Notes: generated from the sequence alone by a model not told the origin. Counted from the first letter of the stretch, positions 1 through 10,635 are shown. The stretch: 64,000 bases of DNA from Tenebrio molitor (GCF_963966145.1 NC_091046.1:25358001-25422000); one strand, 5' to 3'. A program made the numbers and translations.

Positions 1-237
1 AAGTGTGACATGCACTAGTTGTAATCACGTTAAACATTTTGCGTCTTATCTTAAGTTATCTGTAATTGTTTCACGAAAGTTTGCACTTTGAGACTTAAAA
101 AATGGTACAAATCTATAAATACCGTTTTTGCACGACCTGTATATAATGAGCAACTTTATTACCTGATTGTATGGAGTAAACCGGGTCATTTTTCCCCTTG
201 GGCAAAAAACCATAGCCAATTCAACCTTTTATGATAC
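1..237. other. AT-rich flank, nothing recognised
   Basis: I see no coding segment, inverted repeat or RNA gene here. The sequence is plain AT-rich DNA leading into the hairpin-rich stretch that begins near 270. Confidence 0.5.
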
Positions 238-273
238 ATATTTATTTAAAATTAATTTGTTTTTTTACTCGAG

Positions 274-320
274 GTGCAGTTTGTAGCCCGAAGGCGAAGC
301 CCGAGGGTCCTACAAAGCAC
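274..320. repeat. CpG-rich hairpin, with an inverted copy at 1478-1522
   Basis: GTGCAGTTTGTAG at 274-286 pairs imperfectly with CTACAAAGCAC at 310-320. The loop is CpG-rich and contains CCGAAGGCGAAGCCCGAGG. A near-copy in opposite orientation lies at 1478-1522. An open frame across it is an artefact of the GC-rich loop. It belongs to a set of short hairpins with CpG-rich loops seen through the window. Confidence 0.6.
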
Positions 321-409
321 CGACGGGAATAATCTTGCAGTCCCGAAGTGCAGATACTATTACTTGCGCGATCCAAAAATTTTAATTGAAAAAGCCGAAA
401 GGTTAAATA

Positions 410-836
410 GTATATTATATACCAAGGTGGAGAAGTTCATGATTATAGCCAGAGCGCCAAGATTAGAGCCCGAGGCGCGCCGAGGGTTGTAAGGCGCGAA
501 GGATATAAGGGACTTCTCCACCGTGGTTTATATACTATTTTTTTCACTACTAGATACGTTAAAACCCTTTCTGATAATAATTATTAATCAAATTATTTTG
601 TCGGATGCGACGGGTCCGAGTTGTCATTTCTTGACAGTTGGTATGAAAATCGCCTGCGTTAACCAATGAAATAGACGACAATCTTTCGTTGCTAGGTGAC
701 GGTTGTTCCATTATTCACCACTGGTTAATAATGAAAAATTATTTACCTGTCACTGAGCCAACGTAGAAAAACGAAACTTCTCAGTGTTCTATGACAACCG
801 ATAACGCTAGACTTTATTACTAGTAGTGAAAAAAAA
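410..836 (+). repeat. Composite interspersed repeat R1, copy 1
   Basis: This 427-bp unit recurs almost unchanged at 23084-23508 and in broken form at 29727-30945. It has two parts. The first, 410-538, is a hairpin with arms around GGTGGAGAAGT and ACTTCTCCACC and a CpG-rich loop containing CGAGGCGCGCCGAGGG. The second, 538-836, is bounded by the inverted repeat TTTTTTCACTACTAG (538-553 and 820-836). The two parts occur together in all three copies, so they move, or moved, as one unit. No coding sequence is seen. Confidence 0.8.
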
Positions 837-1257
837 TATTTTTGCACGAGCGGGCGTGAAATTGAATTTTAAGACGCTGTTAGCGGGCGTAAAATAGCAT
901 TTTTCAGCCCTAGGGCCATATGCCTTTTTATAAATTTTCGTTGACATTAAAGGCAATAAGTTCAAGGCTGCTGAATTTGCAGTTTTTGCCACATCGGATG
1001 GTGTACAGCAGCTATCATTTTCTTCGCCTTGTAACATAATTAAGCTGCGTTATTTACACAAATAAACTGAAACTTTCACGTTTTAATTGTGGTTTTCATT
1101 TAAATTTATAAATAACAGAACCATTGTTTTATTACTATGGATATACAGGACCTTCCAAGACGGAGCCCGGGTGCTATTGTATCGTCCCAAATGCATTTTC
1201 TTTTTTCATTTAAGAATGTATTAGCAGTGTCCCGTGCAAAAATTTTTGTATGAATGA

Positions 1258-1340
1258 CAGGCGTAAAGGGCATTTTTGGCCCTTATCGTGTTAGAGCCCT
1301 TGGCTTCGCCTCGGGCCAAAAACGTCTACTTTACGCCCTT
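1258..1340. repeat. CpG-rich hairpin
   Basis: GGCGTAAAGGGCATTTTTGG pairs with CCAAAAACGTCTACTTTACG with a few mismatches. The loop holds GGCTTCGCCTCGGGCC. A related half-copy (GGGCGTAAAATAGCATTTTT) lies at about 885-910. The arms are unrelated to those of the neighbouring hairpins, but the loop style is the same. Confidence 0.55.
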
Positions 1341-1440
1341 AATACATAAATAACTATTTTAACTGTCAGCTTGACAGTTAGTGATAATTTACAAATTGTC
1401 GGCTTTGTTCAATAAAAATCGTTGGGTCGTGCAAAAAATA

Positions 1441-1569
1441 GTATATGGACCTCGGGAGCGAATGATTTTTACCCTCAGTGCTTTGTAGAACCCTCGGGCT
1501 AAGCGCTCGGGCTACAAACTGCAGCTCGGGTAAAAATCATCCACTTCACTCCCTCGGTGCATAATATAC
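1441..1569. repeat. Large CpG-rich hairpin containing the inverted copy of 274-320
   Basis: The outer arms share GATGATTTTTACCC-like sequence (about 1462-1475 and its complement at 1528-1541) and a CCTCGGG/CCCTCGG pair. The inner stem-loop at 1478-1522 is the inverted near-copy of 274-320. This makes a stem nested within a stem, with a CTCGGGCTAAGCGCTCGGGC loop. Confidence 0.6.
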
Positions 1570-1628
1570 AGCTGTGTAATATGTACGGTACCTATAGTTT
1601 AAAGTTATATTACACACCCTGTTGTTAA

Positions 1629-2014
1629 AGGTTAAATAGCGTAACTAAAAAGCCGATAGTGGAGGTCTTCGTCTTCGTCTTCGACTCGGGCGATTAATAA
1701 CTTTATCAGCAACGAACTCAAAAAAAATTTCGGATATAATCTATGCATCGTGATATTATAAGTGATTAATTCGTATAATTCAGGCTTCGTTTTGCGTGGG
1801 TCGTGGGTGATATTCCGTCGTACCAGCCAAGAAATTATGTCGTTTTTCTTGGTAGCCCTTGTTGGGTCTTTATTAATTTTTACGTTATGATAGAATGCAT
1901 TGTCTATCACTAAAACAGCTTGTGGAGGTAGATAGATTTGGAATAGCGTGGTTCTAACCCAGGTCATAAAATTTGTGTGATTCATTTCGTCGTGATAATC
2001 TCCCGACTTCGTAC
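1629..2014 (-). pseudogene. IS630/Tc1-like transposase exon (relic)
   Basis: The reverse strand encodes GDYHDEMNHTNFMTW, then LPPQAVLVIDNAFYHNVK, then KKNDIISWL and KTKPELYEL. This matches the catalytic region of a widespread insect DDE transposase family that normally reads 'YHDEMN...LPPNSVIVMDNASYH...KPELL'. The second catalytic Asp is in VIDNA. A plausible 3' splice site (TTACAG on the reverse strand, 2015-2020) precedes the exon. The end after YPKFF does not continue into the expected RLPPYHC motif, and no full upstream domain was recovered. This looks like a truncated relic. The family is inferred from remembered motifs, not a search. Confidence 0.65.
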
Positions 2015-2691
2015 CTGTAATTTCAAGGAAAGATCAACCACTTTGTTTATTTTTATTGGAATTTACTTGAGCGAAATATTAGCAAAGCATTCGGGATGAA
2101 ATCATCCATTAAAAGTGCTTTCTGCGAATAAATAAAATAAAACAAATTAACTGGTAAATTTTATATTTTGATATTTTCCCTCAGTAAAGAACACTGTTTT
2201 AAAACTGTGTAGCCCTGAAAAGAACTGATTTTATAAAAACGGCTAAAAAGACTCGGAAACAACACACGAAATCACCAACACGCTACGTAAATTCGAAATG
2301 AATCTGGAATCGCCGAAACTAGACATTTCGACATGGGCGTCACTGTGCAGGTAGAACACCACTTAAATTTAAAAGTGGACTCGGTCCGACTCAATTTGTC
2401 ATCAACGCAAGTTTATTGGTGTGCTGCTCTTAGAACGGGCGGACTCTAGCCAGATACTTTTCATCAAGAGTACCTATTATGTAGAAATTATGAATTAGGA
2501 CCGTTTCGTGCGTTTCCATTTCGTGCGCTAATGAAAATATTCCCGATTCCGGCGTCCGTCGTCCGAAGTCTTTACCTGCTACGAGTGCCACTTCGTGCGT
2601 TGGTCCGTTGATAATGAGGAATACGGTCATGTACCGAATACCTACCCAATATTTGCTTAAGAAAGCACATTTTTAATCAAAGACATTATAC

Positions 2692-3162
2692 AAATATTTA
2701 TTTCTCGTATTTACTATGTTTCGTTGTCAAATAATGTTATCCAAACTCTTCAAGCTGGGACTGATTTCATTCACTTGACTGTAGGCTTATTTCTTAGGCT
2801 TCTGATACTTGTTTGATTTCGCTTAGAATAAGGTTGCCGAAATGGCTTTATGACAAACTCCTTCTTACTTTATACCTATCTATTTAGAGTGCATTTAAAT
2901 GCAAAATAAGCGTGTTTTTCACATTAGACGTGAAGAGGTCTTCATAATAACTTTTCCCTTAGCCAGTACCTACCTACTTACATGCACTCAGATAGGTAGG
3001 TATAAAATAAGTAGAAATTTGTCATAAAGCCTTTACAAGGCTAAGTGTACCTTATTCTTTGCTAAATCTATAGTCAAGTGGACGAAATCAATCCCAATTT
3101 GAAGAGTTTTGGATAACATTATTTGACAGCGAAACATAGTAAATACGAGGAATAAATACGAG
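2692..3162. mobile_element. Foldback miniature element, about 470 bp
   Basis: The sequence from CTCGTATTTACTATGTTTCG to CACTTGACTGTAG (2703-2787) returns inverted at about 3071-3153 with few changes. The inverted symmetry continues inward: TGTCATAAAGCC near 3020 answers GGCTTTATGACA near 2845. Almost the whole element is two long arms. It carries no coding signal and abuts the next element at 3166. Confidence 0.75.
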
Positions 3163-3165
3163 TAT

Positions 3166-3826
3166 CTACTGTCGCGAGCAATAAATTTTGGTCGTCAAGG
3201 TCATTCTTTCAAGCAAGCTCTAATGTGAAACGGGCATAACCTCTAATAAATCCTATTTGTCTTGTCCTGTCAAGATCTTGTCAACTTTTTGGAAATCCCA
3301 ACTGGGCTGCCACCCTAGCTTCTGACACATCCGTCTCTATTAGCCAAATAATTTTTACTCTGTTAAAATACGACATTGGGGCCATAATTTTGAATGTTTA
3401 GAATAAAACTTTGACAATTTTTTTTTGGTTGATGTTTTATTGACATTGGCCCTGTTACCACCGACCCCCTGGAGCGGTCGAACTGTCGAGTCCATCTTCG
3501 GGGCTGGTGTTGAGATTTGTTGACCGATGCCGTTTTAACGCTGGAGTAGCAAATGCACAATGCACCCCGTCGAAGAAGATAGTCGTTTCGCAATCCAGTC
3601 GGTTTACCCGGACCGTCAGGCCCTGGGGTTCAGAAGGAGAGGAGCACGGAAAAAAACAACCTTCTCCTCTTAGATCAGGTAGAGAAGTGCCAGTGGCCGT
3701 GCCGTTTCCGGCCGGCGTCGACTATTTTTAGAAAGTTGTTAAGCAGGCAAAATTTTTAATTTGTGACAGTAGTGGGAAATTGCAAAATGACCTTGACGAC
3801 CAAGATTTAATGCTCGCGACTGTAGG
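3166..3826. mobile_element. DNA transposon with 40-bp inverted ends and a GC-rich core
   Basis: The left end CTACTGTCGCGAGCAATAAA through TTTGGTCGTCAAGGTCAT matches the inverted right end at about 3785-3826. The core at 3440-3720 is much richer in GC than its surroundings. Open frames run through it on both strands. On the reverse strand a short frame begins MDSTVRPLQGVGGN near 3496, but no domain is recognised. It could be the 5' exon of a lost transposase or captured sequence. Confidence 0.65.
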
Positions 3827-3839
3827 TAGGTATACGTAT

Positions 3840-4025
3840 CCGGCGTTTTTTTTTTCACCCCATAGTACGATTTGCAGTACCGATTGTGAACGCAGCGTAC
3901 CTACTGGTTATGGATCACGCATCAGCTGTTTGAATCTTATGTTTTACACGAGTGGTGCGTTCACAATCGACTGTTCAAGGCCTACTACAAGGGGAAATAA
4001 AAAAGATATATTGGGTGGGTATTCC
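3840..4025. mobile_element. Miniature inverted-repeat element F1, copy 1
   Basis: GATTGTGAACGCA near 3882 is inverted as GTGCGTTCACAATCGAC near 3955. The centre holds CATCAGCTGTTTGAATCTTA, which is characteristic of the family. Other copies lie at 12356-12526, 18208-18383, 25649-25800 and 41757-41945. The outer ends of this copy are worn, so its limits are approximate. Confidence 0.65.
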
Positions 4026-4079
4026 GTACATGACCGACCGTATCCCGCATTTTCAGCGGACCAACGCACGAAACGGCAC

Positions 4080-4443
4080 TACTCTCGTGTCAAAAATGGA
4101 TTACTCCCTAGAATTCGAACTTTTAGGGAAATAACGTTTTTCATGTTGTGTGTAACTAGAATTTTCAAAAGTTATTTTGAATGTCTAAGATTGGTTACTT
4201 TGAATTGAGAGATTAAATCCAAATAAATATGCCGCCAGTAACCAAAATTGATTGTGAAACTTGTGAAACTTAGCGAGAAATTAGTCATTTGCAACTGTTA
4301 CAATTAATTTGCTGTCTTACATTTTTGGGATATCTTTTGTTTGTCACCAGAAACCACATAGCCTCCAACCTAACCAAATTTATGGCAACTTATTAACAAA
4401 CATTCCAAAATCCTAGGGAGTAATCCATTTTTGACACGAGAGT
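4080..4443. mobile_element. Miniature element F5, copy 1
   Basis: The ends CTCGTGTCAAAAATGGATTA...CTAG and their complement at about 4413-4441 form a perfect 28-bp inverted repeat. Two more copies lie at 43812-44183 and, internally deleted, at 49811-50042. They share the conserved interior GTCACCAGAAACCACATAGC. No protein is encoded. The left flank ACTAC precedes all three copies and is probably part of the element. Confidence 0.8.
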
Positions 4444-4481
4444 AATTCGAGTCACTCGTTTCCTCTACAGTTACATTGAAG

Positions 4482-4895
4482 ATTGTGTCGAAAACAAGAG
4501 TCAATTTACAAGACGACCTCAATGTGTAATCAAGAAGACAAGGAAAATTCGGGGTATAAAATTTTCACAATGCCAATGTCGCGGTAAGTGTGCTAATATT
4601 ATTTGATTGCAGCGGCAAGGAAGGCCGACTACAAGAGCCGTGTGAGTTTCCAGAAGGTGCTAACATCTTGTCTTCAACTTTTGTCTACATAAATGAAGAA
4701 TTGTCGAAACCAACGACCTTAATGTGTAATCAAGAAGGCAAGGAAAATGCGGGGTATGAAAATTTTGACAATGCCAATGTCGCGGCAAGTTTGCTAATGC
4801 TATTTCATTGCAGCGGCAAGGAAAGCCGACTACAAGAGATTTTTGAGTTTCCAGAAAGTGCTCCCATAACTTGTCTTCAACTTCTGTCTACATAA
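4482..4895 (+). repeat. 201-bp tandem repeat, in-frame and spanning a splice-like motif
   Basis: AGCGGCAAGG recurs at 4611 and 4812, giving a 201-bp (67-codon) period. A partial unit precedes at about 4490-4610 and a partial one follows to 4895. Units 1 and 2 stay open in one frame over 101 codons (4590-4895). That frame repeats LLMLFHCSGKES against LILFDCSGKEG, and RLQE...EFPE occurs in both. Unit 0 is shifted by one base. Each unit contains TGCTAAT...TTG(A/C)AG-like sequence just before CGGCAAGG, resembling a branch point and 3' splice site. In unit 0 this is preceded by GGTAAGT. No known domain is recognised. It may be a duplicated exon or a minisatellite. Confidence 0.5.
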
Positions 4896-5623
4896 AAATG
4901 ATTATAATAATCGATTAATTTTGAATAAATTTTACTTACCGTTCTAGAACACCAAAAATTTCTTACCGTCCAGTTTATCGTTAGCAACGAGTACACAGAG
5001 CTCACCGTCTTGGAAACAGACGTGGTAAACAAGCAAATAGAGTACAATCGCGCAATAACTTTATTTTAAAATGTCATTTTAGTAGTAAATAAAATAGATC
5101 ATTAAATTTCGTTTTAATTTTGTATCAAATCCAAAAAGATTTAAAAACAACGCATTCAACATTTTCTTGGACATTCGTTGACTTTCGAATGATGCCACCA
5201 AGATCATTATACAATCAATGTTTTCCAGCTTAAATGTTAAGTGACTTTACTTTTGTATAGGATGGTAGTATAGTATTAGAAAATGTGTTGAGACAAATAA
5301 TTATGTATGCATCAAATTTACATAACAAATCCCAAGTCTTAAATACTTTAACAAACATTAAGTTCTGGCACCTATAAAGTTTAACTATCTCCTTATGTGG
5401 TACAGGTCAATATATTAATGTCAAATTTTATGCAACAAAAACTAACATATGTATTTAAAAACTTAATTCGAACTAGAACGGAGATTTGTTTTAATATCGT
5501 ATCTTAAGAGAATTTTCTGATTCTGGTTTCATTATTGAAATTACTGTAACAGAAAACTAAAAAAAACAACACCTAGATTAAGCATTTTTACAAATATAAG
5601 AATATATAAATACCTGCAATTAA
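4896..5623. other. AT-rich gap, nothing recognised
   Basis: No inverted repeat, transposase motif or credible open frame is seen. This may be unique host DNA between two repeat clusters. Confidence 0.4.
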
Positions 5624-6299
5624 TACAGGGTGATTCACGAATAGTGTCTGATTTATTTACAAAAATATGATTATTTTGACACATTTGATTGAAACTATTG
5701 TTTCATTTTTCTGAAATCGGATTACTAACTATAATCACAAAAAAAATTCAAATTGAAAAACAACCAAGTATTCTATACTTCATTCTTTATCTTGGTGAGT
5801 GGTCGATGCGATCAAGCAAGCCATGGGTAGCTTTGTAAGTTTTACTTTTTCCACCAAATTTGTGTGTCGAGTAAATCAAATACATACCTGTTAACAGTCA
5901 TCGCTATCATTCAGATTCAGAATCTTCGTCAAGCATTCATGTCCAAATCTCGCGATCTTGTGTCGCGAAATGTAAATATAAAGCTGTACACATCGATTCT
6001 TAAATTTAACCGTTCCCGATATGAAAATTATCGGCGTCCGTCGTTGGTCAATCCGACCGAACATTATTCCCTCCTGTGCCGGGCAATATTGCAAAGAAGT
6101 TTGGGTGTGAGAAATTAACCGGATTCTTAAACTATAAACCGGACCAAATTTTACTGGAAAGTGTGTGGCCGGTGTAGAACATTTTGAAATTCCCAAGCAA
6201 GTTATTACAATTTTAGAAAACGATGCGATATGAAGATGACACATTTGAGGTTATGTCTCGGTGCATATGAATCATGAGCAATTTAACCTGGAAAACAAT

Positions 6300-7561
6300 A
6301 GGGCAGTCCAACGAGCTGTCAAAGTAAAATCAATATGGCCGCTGGGAGGCTGACGGATCATGTGTTTATATACAGGCCGGTTAAAAAAATCAAAAAGTAA
6401 ACGTTTGTACTGCTGAAATATGCCTCATTTCTGTTGTGTGGTAAATTGTGATAATGTCTAATTTTATCGCATACCATCAATTTTGCACTTTAAACATAAA
6501 GTAAAGCTAAATGAACTTTCCGCTCTTAGACGACAAAAATGAATAAATGCTATCAGACGTAAAGATTTCAGTGAAGAAATGGTAAAAAATGCCCATGTGT
6601 GTTCTAAACATTTTATATCAGGTAATTTGTATTGGTATTATATAGACATAAGGACTTCAATTGAATATTTTGTAGGAAAGCCGGCATCATCTCGGCATAA
6701 AATCCACACTAGAAGTGGGCGTTCATTCATTCTTCGTGAATGTTTGACCTAAAGTATATAAAACAAAAACAATAAATGAGCGGCATAACATGAAATAAGA
6801 ACAAAAAACTTACACGTCCTACGACAGAGTACGACTACCATGTTGTCATTAATTTTTATTGCACCACAATTATGCACAAATCCAGCTTCAAAACTTTTAA
6901 AAGCGTTTAAACTTTTGTAGGTATGCTTTCATTTGACAGCTGGTATAAAAACTTGTAGTACCAAGTAACTAACAATGTCCATGTTTGTTACAGGTGGAAA
7001 AGCCTCTGGTTTGTACGTTAGTTCTGAATCTTTCACAGAAAATGGAACGATACCCTTTACTTTTGAAATTTTCTGTTGGTATTATTCAGCAACATCAGGG
7101 TGTTCAACAGTTCAACCATAACTGAATAGTCACTCATTGTGTGGTTGAGAGAAAATACCAAAATCCCACGAAATCTATCTGTAATAATACTGGGACTTAT
7201 TTACTAAAGCCAAATAAACCTTGCTGCTACAGCTTAATCAATAAGTAAACCTTGCTACTTACAGTAATAATTAATAAATATTCAGAAAATGCATAATTTC
7301 AAGAGAAATTGTACCGATCACGTACTTCTGTTGAATGTCGGAAAAGATCCAAGAAATAACAGAATCCACACAAAATCTATCTGTAATAATACTGGTACTT
7401 ATTTACTAAAGCTAGATAAACCTTGCTACTTACATTAAATGCTCAGAAAAAAGTACAATTTTAAAAAGCTCGCTCCACACCGTTTGGTTCAATGTAAACA
7501 AATGAAACACCTCCCAGCGGCCATTTTTAAAGTGCGAAGCATATAGTCTTGGACTGCCCTA
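6300..7561 (+). mobile_element. THAP-domain (P-superfamily-like) non-autonomous element
   Basis: The terminal repeats are AGGGCAGTCCAA and its complement. Subterminally, TGGCCGCTGGGAGG at about 6335 is inverted near 7510. The only protein trace is the THAP zinc-finger exon at 6420-6740; the catalytic part of a P-type transposase is absent. THAP domains are typical of P-element transposases, which is the basis for the class. The 8-bp duplication expected of P elements could not be read cleanly. Confidence 0.65.
6420..6749 (+). pseudogene. Degenerate THAP zinc-finger exon pair with intron
   Basis: From the ATG at 6420 the frame reads MPHFCCVVNC, then after a stop FYRIPSI, LSALRR, a stop, INAIRRKDF and NAHVCSKHFIS. 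These are the C2CH landmarks of a THAP domain (C-x2-4-C...AVPAxx...C-x2-H). A 54-bp intron at 6622-6675 with GT...TTTTGTAG ends joins HFISG to KPASSRHK in frame, as THAP genes do. At least two in-frame stops disrupt it. It would have been the DNA-binding N terminus of the element's transposase. Confidence 0.7.
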
Positions 7562-7814
7562 TAAATAGAAATACTTTGCGGCGTCTCTGTAAGTACATTA
7601 TTGTAATATTTGAATATTTTTCAACAACTATCAACGCACTTTTCCATTGGAACTTTCAAAAATCCCAAAGACCACTCACCAAGATAAAGAATGGAGTATA
7701 CGAGAGAGTATTTTATAAAGGCGATAAATCAGACACTACTCGTACGAGTATATCACCTTGTATGTACTATGAAAATAATATGAATGATCAAAAATTTAGA
7801 TGCTTAGGTTATAC

Positions 7815-8515
7815 ATATTAGTTCAACGCCGTGCAGATTTTCGGCAGTTAGACGACTTTCACATAACTGCGAAAAGTGGTTCTTTAATTTTGCACTATTT
7901 TTCAACGAATGGGCTGAAGTACTTTGGTCGGTCTGCGTTGTTAGTCTAGGCTACGCAAGATGGTTTCAAAATGGGGAAAATAAATATTGCTTTTCATCAA
8001 GATGTCCTAGAAATACCATAAAGCGTAAACATCGACCTCTTCGTCGCTCTACTCTGCGGGATTAATTATCATCAGGCAAATGGAAACGACTGGTCAACTC
8101 TAAATGGACGAAGCGTTTCTATGTCAACAATCAATGGGATCAAATTATTTTCAATAGTCTGTAGGACCATTATGGCAGCAAAAAGTAAGATGCCGACACG
8201 GTCTTGGTGACAGCGTATTGCCTGTAGACTTGCAGAGCCACATTTTTCAACATGACAATGCGCATCCCCATACGGCAACAGTTGCTTGAACGTACCCAAG
8301 TATCTAACTTTGTTGACATGATCGTCTAGTTCCTTTTATAGCCAATAAAACATGTAGGTACTCATGGGATATCATGGAGTTAAGACTTAAGATAGGCGTC
8401 TTACAGCTCTTCTTTAAGAATCTCGTAGAACTTTGACGTGGAATTCAGAAAATACGCAGTGAAATATACCAACGAGATGATTTCTAGCATGGCGCAAAAT
8501 ATTTTGCTGTTTTGT
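7815..8515 (+). pseudogene. Tc1-like transposase relic
   Basis: The forward strand contains FQHDNAHPHTATVA at about 8246-8290, the classical motif around the second catalytic Asp of Tc1 transposases ('FQHDNARPHTA'). Downstream fragments match the C-terminal 'EW..IP...I.SM..R' style, for example TNEMISSMAQNI near 8475. Upstream, several short frames (HRPLRRSTLR and RADFRQLDDF) fit the same protein. Stops and frameshifts are frequent, and no terminal repeats were found. Confidence 0.55.
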
Positions 8516-8701
8516 TTTTATTAATGCTAAACCCTAGGTAAGTAAATCGGATTAGCTAAATATCAGTTATCCTGTATTTCGGCGAATAAACAACTCAAAA
8601 TCTGTGGTCATTGTACAGGGTTATTATAGATGGTTGTAGGCCAAGTAGGCGTAAAGACTGAATGTAAAATTTATGGTTGCCGCTCCATATAAAAAACATC
8701 A

Positions 8702-8895
8702 AAATGATGTACCTATAGTCTATTTTTTAATCACAGAACCACGACCTGTTGATTTAGGTTTGTAAATATAAAAATTTACTAAATATAGGGAATTTAATGA
8801 TATCTATTGGCTATACCAGCCAACGTCTGTCATTTTTAATGTCCTTGAAAGTATGCAAACTCGCAACTAAATTTTGAACATGTTATTAAAATTAA
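8702..8895 (+). repeat. Element F21, 5' fragment
   Basis: TAGTCTATTTTTTAATCACA through CTGTCATTTTTAATGTCC matches the left half of the complete element at 37074-37726, with one exception. The 37-kb copy carries an insertion after GATTTAGGTTTGTA that this copy lacks, so this serves as the empty-site reference. The right half is missing. Confidence 0.7.
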
Positions 8896-8997
8896 TTTTT
8901 TCTTCAAACGTCTGTAAAATATGACATTGCACTGCTGCATTGATAATGCTAAAGTGTCACTTCATTGTCATGGCATCTAACGAGCTGACCAGCGTCC

Positions 8998-9066
8998 GTC
9001 CGTGAAGTTATTATCTCCGCTGAGGAGCGCCCGTGAAGTTATTATCTCCGTTGATGAGCGGCTGTA
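8998..9066 (+). repeat. Two-unit direct repeat, about 34 bp
   Basis: CCGTGAAGTTATTATCTCCG occurs twice, followed each time by a (C/T)TGA(G/T)GAGCG motif. No larger array is present. Confidence 0.6.
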
Positions 9067-9550
9067 AAGTAAACTAGCTAAATCATGTGAAATTCCTACC
9101 TGGTTTCTTAACATGTCTTAAATAATTTGTTATGAAGGAGCAAAAATGAAGTTTTATGTGCTGCGGCTGGTAGATTGGCTGCCGAACGCAGCGTAGTGTC
9201 ACTTTATATGTAAAAGATTTATTGGTAAAAGTTTAAGGTTAAGGTCTTGTAATATATGCAACAAAAAAAAGGATAAATGGCTACCACAGAAATTAAAATT
9301 TCCGAAAACATGTGACGCTGTTTCAGTCATACTAACGGCGATGATAAAGATATGTTTCACCAAAACTCTAATAAACAAGGTTATCTATGGTAAATCTAGT
9401 CACCATTTTCTTTATTCTTCCTTTCGAAAATGGAGTTCTGTGATAAATGTCGCAATTGTCAAGTGACAGTTTATTAAGTTACGTCGCACCTTTTCAGAAC
9501 TTTTGTTTTCCATAGCCTTCACTTATCTATTTTTTGTTGGTAATCTATAT
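9067..9550. other. Gap with no gene recognised
   Basis: A short forward stretch near 9140-9210 reads plausibly as protein (LCAAAGRLAAERS), but it is too short to assign. Otherwise this is plain AT-rich DNA. Confidence 0.35.
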
Positions 9551-9553
9551 TTA

Positions 9554-9873
9554 TACCGCGATGTCAAAAATTATCTTGGTCGAAGGTGGTCATGGATTGG
9601 AAAACGTCCGTCTAACTTATTGCGTGTGACGATTTCTTCGGTACGAATAACTGGCTTACCAGCACCTTTTTTATCAGTTACAGAGCCAGTTCCGCGAAAC
9701 ACACCAACACAATTTGCAAGGCATGCATAAAAATCCTTCGACATTATTGCAAAGTGTGGGAAGTGCTCTCGAAAATTGATTTTGACATTTAAAAAATGAT
9801 TGACACAAAGTTTCGACAATTATTTGAAAATCTATGACTACCTTTGACCAAGATAATTTTTGATATCCCGGTA
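9554..9873 (-). mobile_element. Miniature transposon F10, copy A, with transposase N-terminal remnant
   Basis: The ends TACCGCGATGTCAAAAATTA and TAATTTTTGATATCCCGGTA are imperfect inverted repeats of about 30 bp. The reverse strand keeps an open stretch containing VFRGTGSVTDKKGAGKPVIR followed by TEEIV. This is the linker and second helix-turn-helix style of Tc1/mariner transposases ('FRETGSVTDKKRSGRP'). The catalytic domain has been deleted. A second copy at 12531-13212 is in the opposite orientation. Confidence 0.7.
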
Positions 9874-10289
9874 CTATGTCTATACAAAGTGATCAACAAA
9901 ACAACAAATCAAGAATGCTACCTCATGTTTTATTTTATCGAAACGTCTGTCTTAGCTTAATCCGAACACATATTGAAACGTTTCGACAATGGAATAAAAA
10001 CGATTGAACACATAAATTTTACTGAACAAGAAATCGTTTCTGATGGTGATTGGTCCCAACAAATGGTAGAAATAAATAAATGAATTTAATGACAGAAGTT
10101 GGTGGACATTTTACTCAAGTCGATTTGACTCGCGGCCCACGAATTGAGATCTGACTCATGAATAAATGACAAAGCTGGGCAAATACAGAAGTTTCTGGCA
10201 CGAACAGAATTATACTAGTTTGAGATGCGAACTATGTGATCCGATTTAGATTTGACTTGTGTCCCCAATTAAATTGAACCCGACGCGGT

Positions 10290-10600
10290 ACCCTGGAATC
10301 TCATAGATCACCCTGGTCTACTCCGGTGGTTGCAAATAAAAGGGAAAAAGGTTCTAACAGGGCCAAAGGGTGCCTCTCTTCACGTGTCAGCTGGCCTAGT
10401 TTGGTCACTAGCCCCCTTGGGGGTAACGCGGCCAATTTTGTGCTCTTACGCCGGACCACAGCTAATTGAGTGCGACGGACACTGGCGGTAGCTTCCCGAA
10501 CTCGAGACTCCAAGACACATATAATGAATGAAAATGTTTTATAGTGATTGTATAATGGTTCGCCTTGGTGAAAGCACGTTTCCCCAGTCGGTAAATGCAA
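10290..10600 (-). other. GC-rich island with open reverse frame and TATA-like box
   Basis: A 99-codon reverse-strand frame (10600 to 10301) includes VREATASVRRTQLAVVRRKS and LVTKLGQLTREERHPLALLE. The base composition is far more GC-rich than its surroundings. On the reverse strand TATAAAACATT lies at about 10530-10540, upstream of the GC-rich part. I recognise no domain. It could be a retrotransposon 5' region, a captured exon or a CpG-type promoter. Confidence 0.3.
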
Positions 10601-10635
10601 GAAGATGCTTTAAATAAATTGTCGGCCGAAAATTT

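Larger units (their letters stand above)
5626..7760. mobile_element. 2.1-kb Tc1/mariner-type element hosting a nested THAP element
   Basis: The left end CAGGGTGATTCACGAATAGT is inverted at about 7730-7760, and TA flanks both sides (5624-5625, 7761-7762). The inner part of the inverted repeat, TTCTTTATCTTGGTGAGTGG (about 5780-5805), is inverted at about 7668-7690. Between 5890 and 6240 are open frames on both strands without a recognised domain. The THAP element at 6300-7561 is inserted inside, so without it this element would be about 0.9 kb. Confidence 0.7.

Noticed and set aside
274..492. Arginine-rich short protein
   Set aside because: The frame spans a CpG-rich hairpin and the start of repeat R1 and is not conserved as a frame in the other R1 copies.
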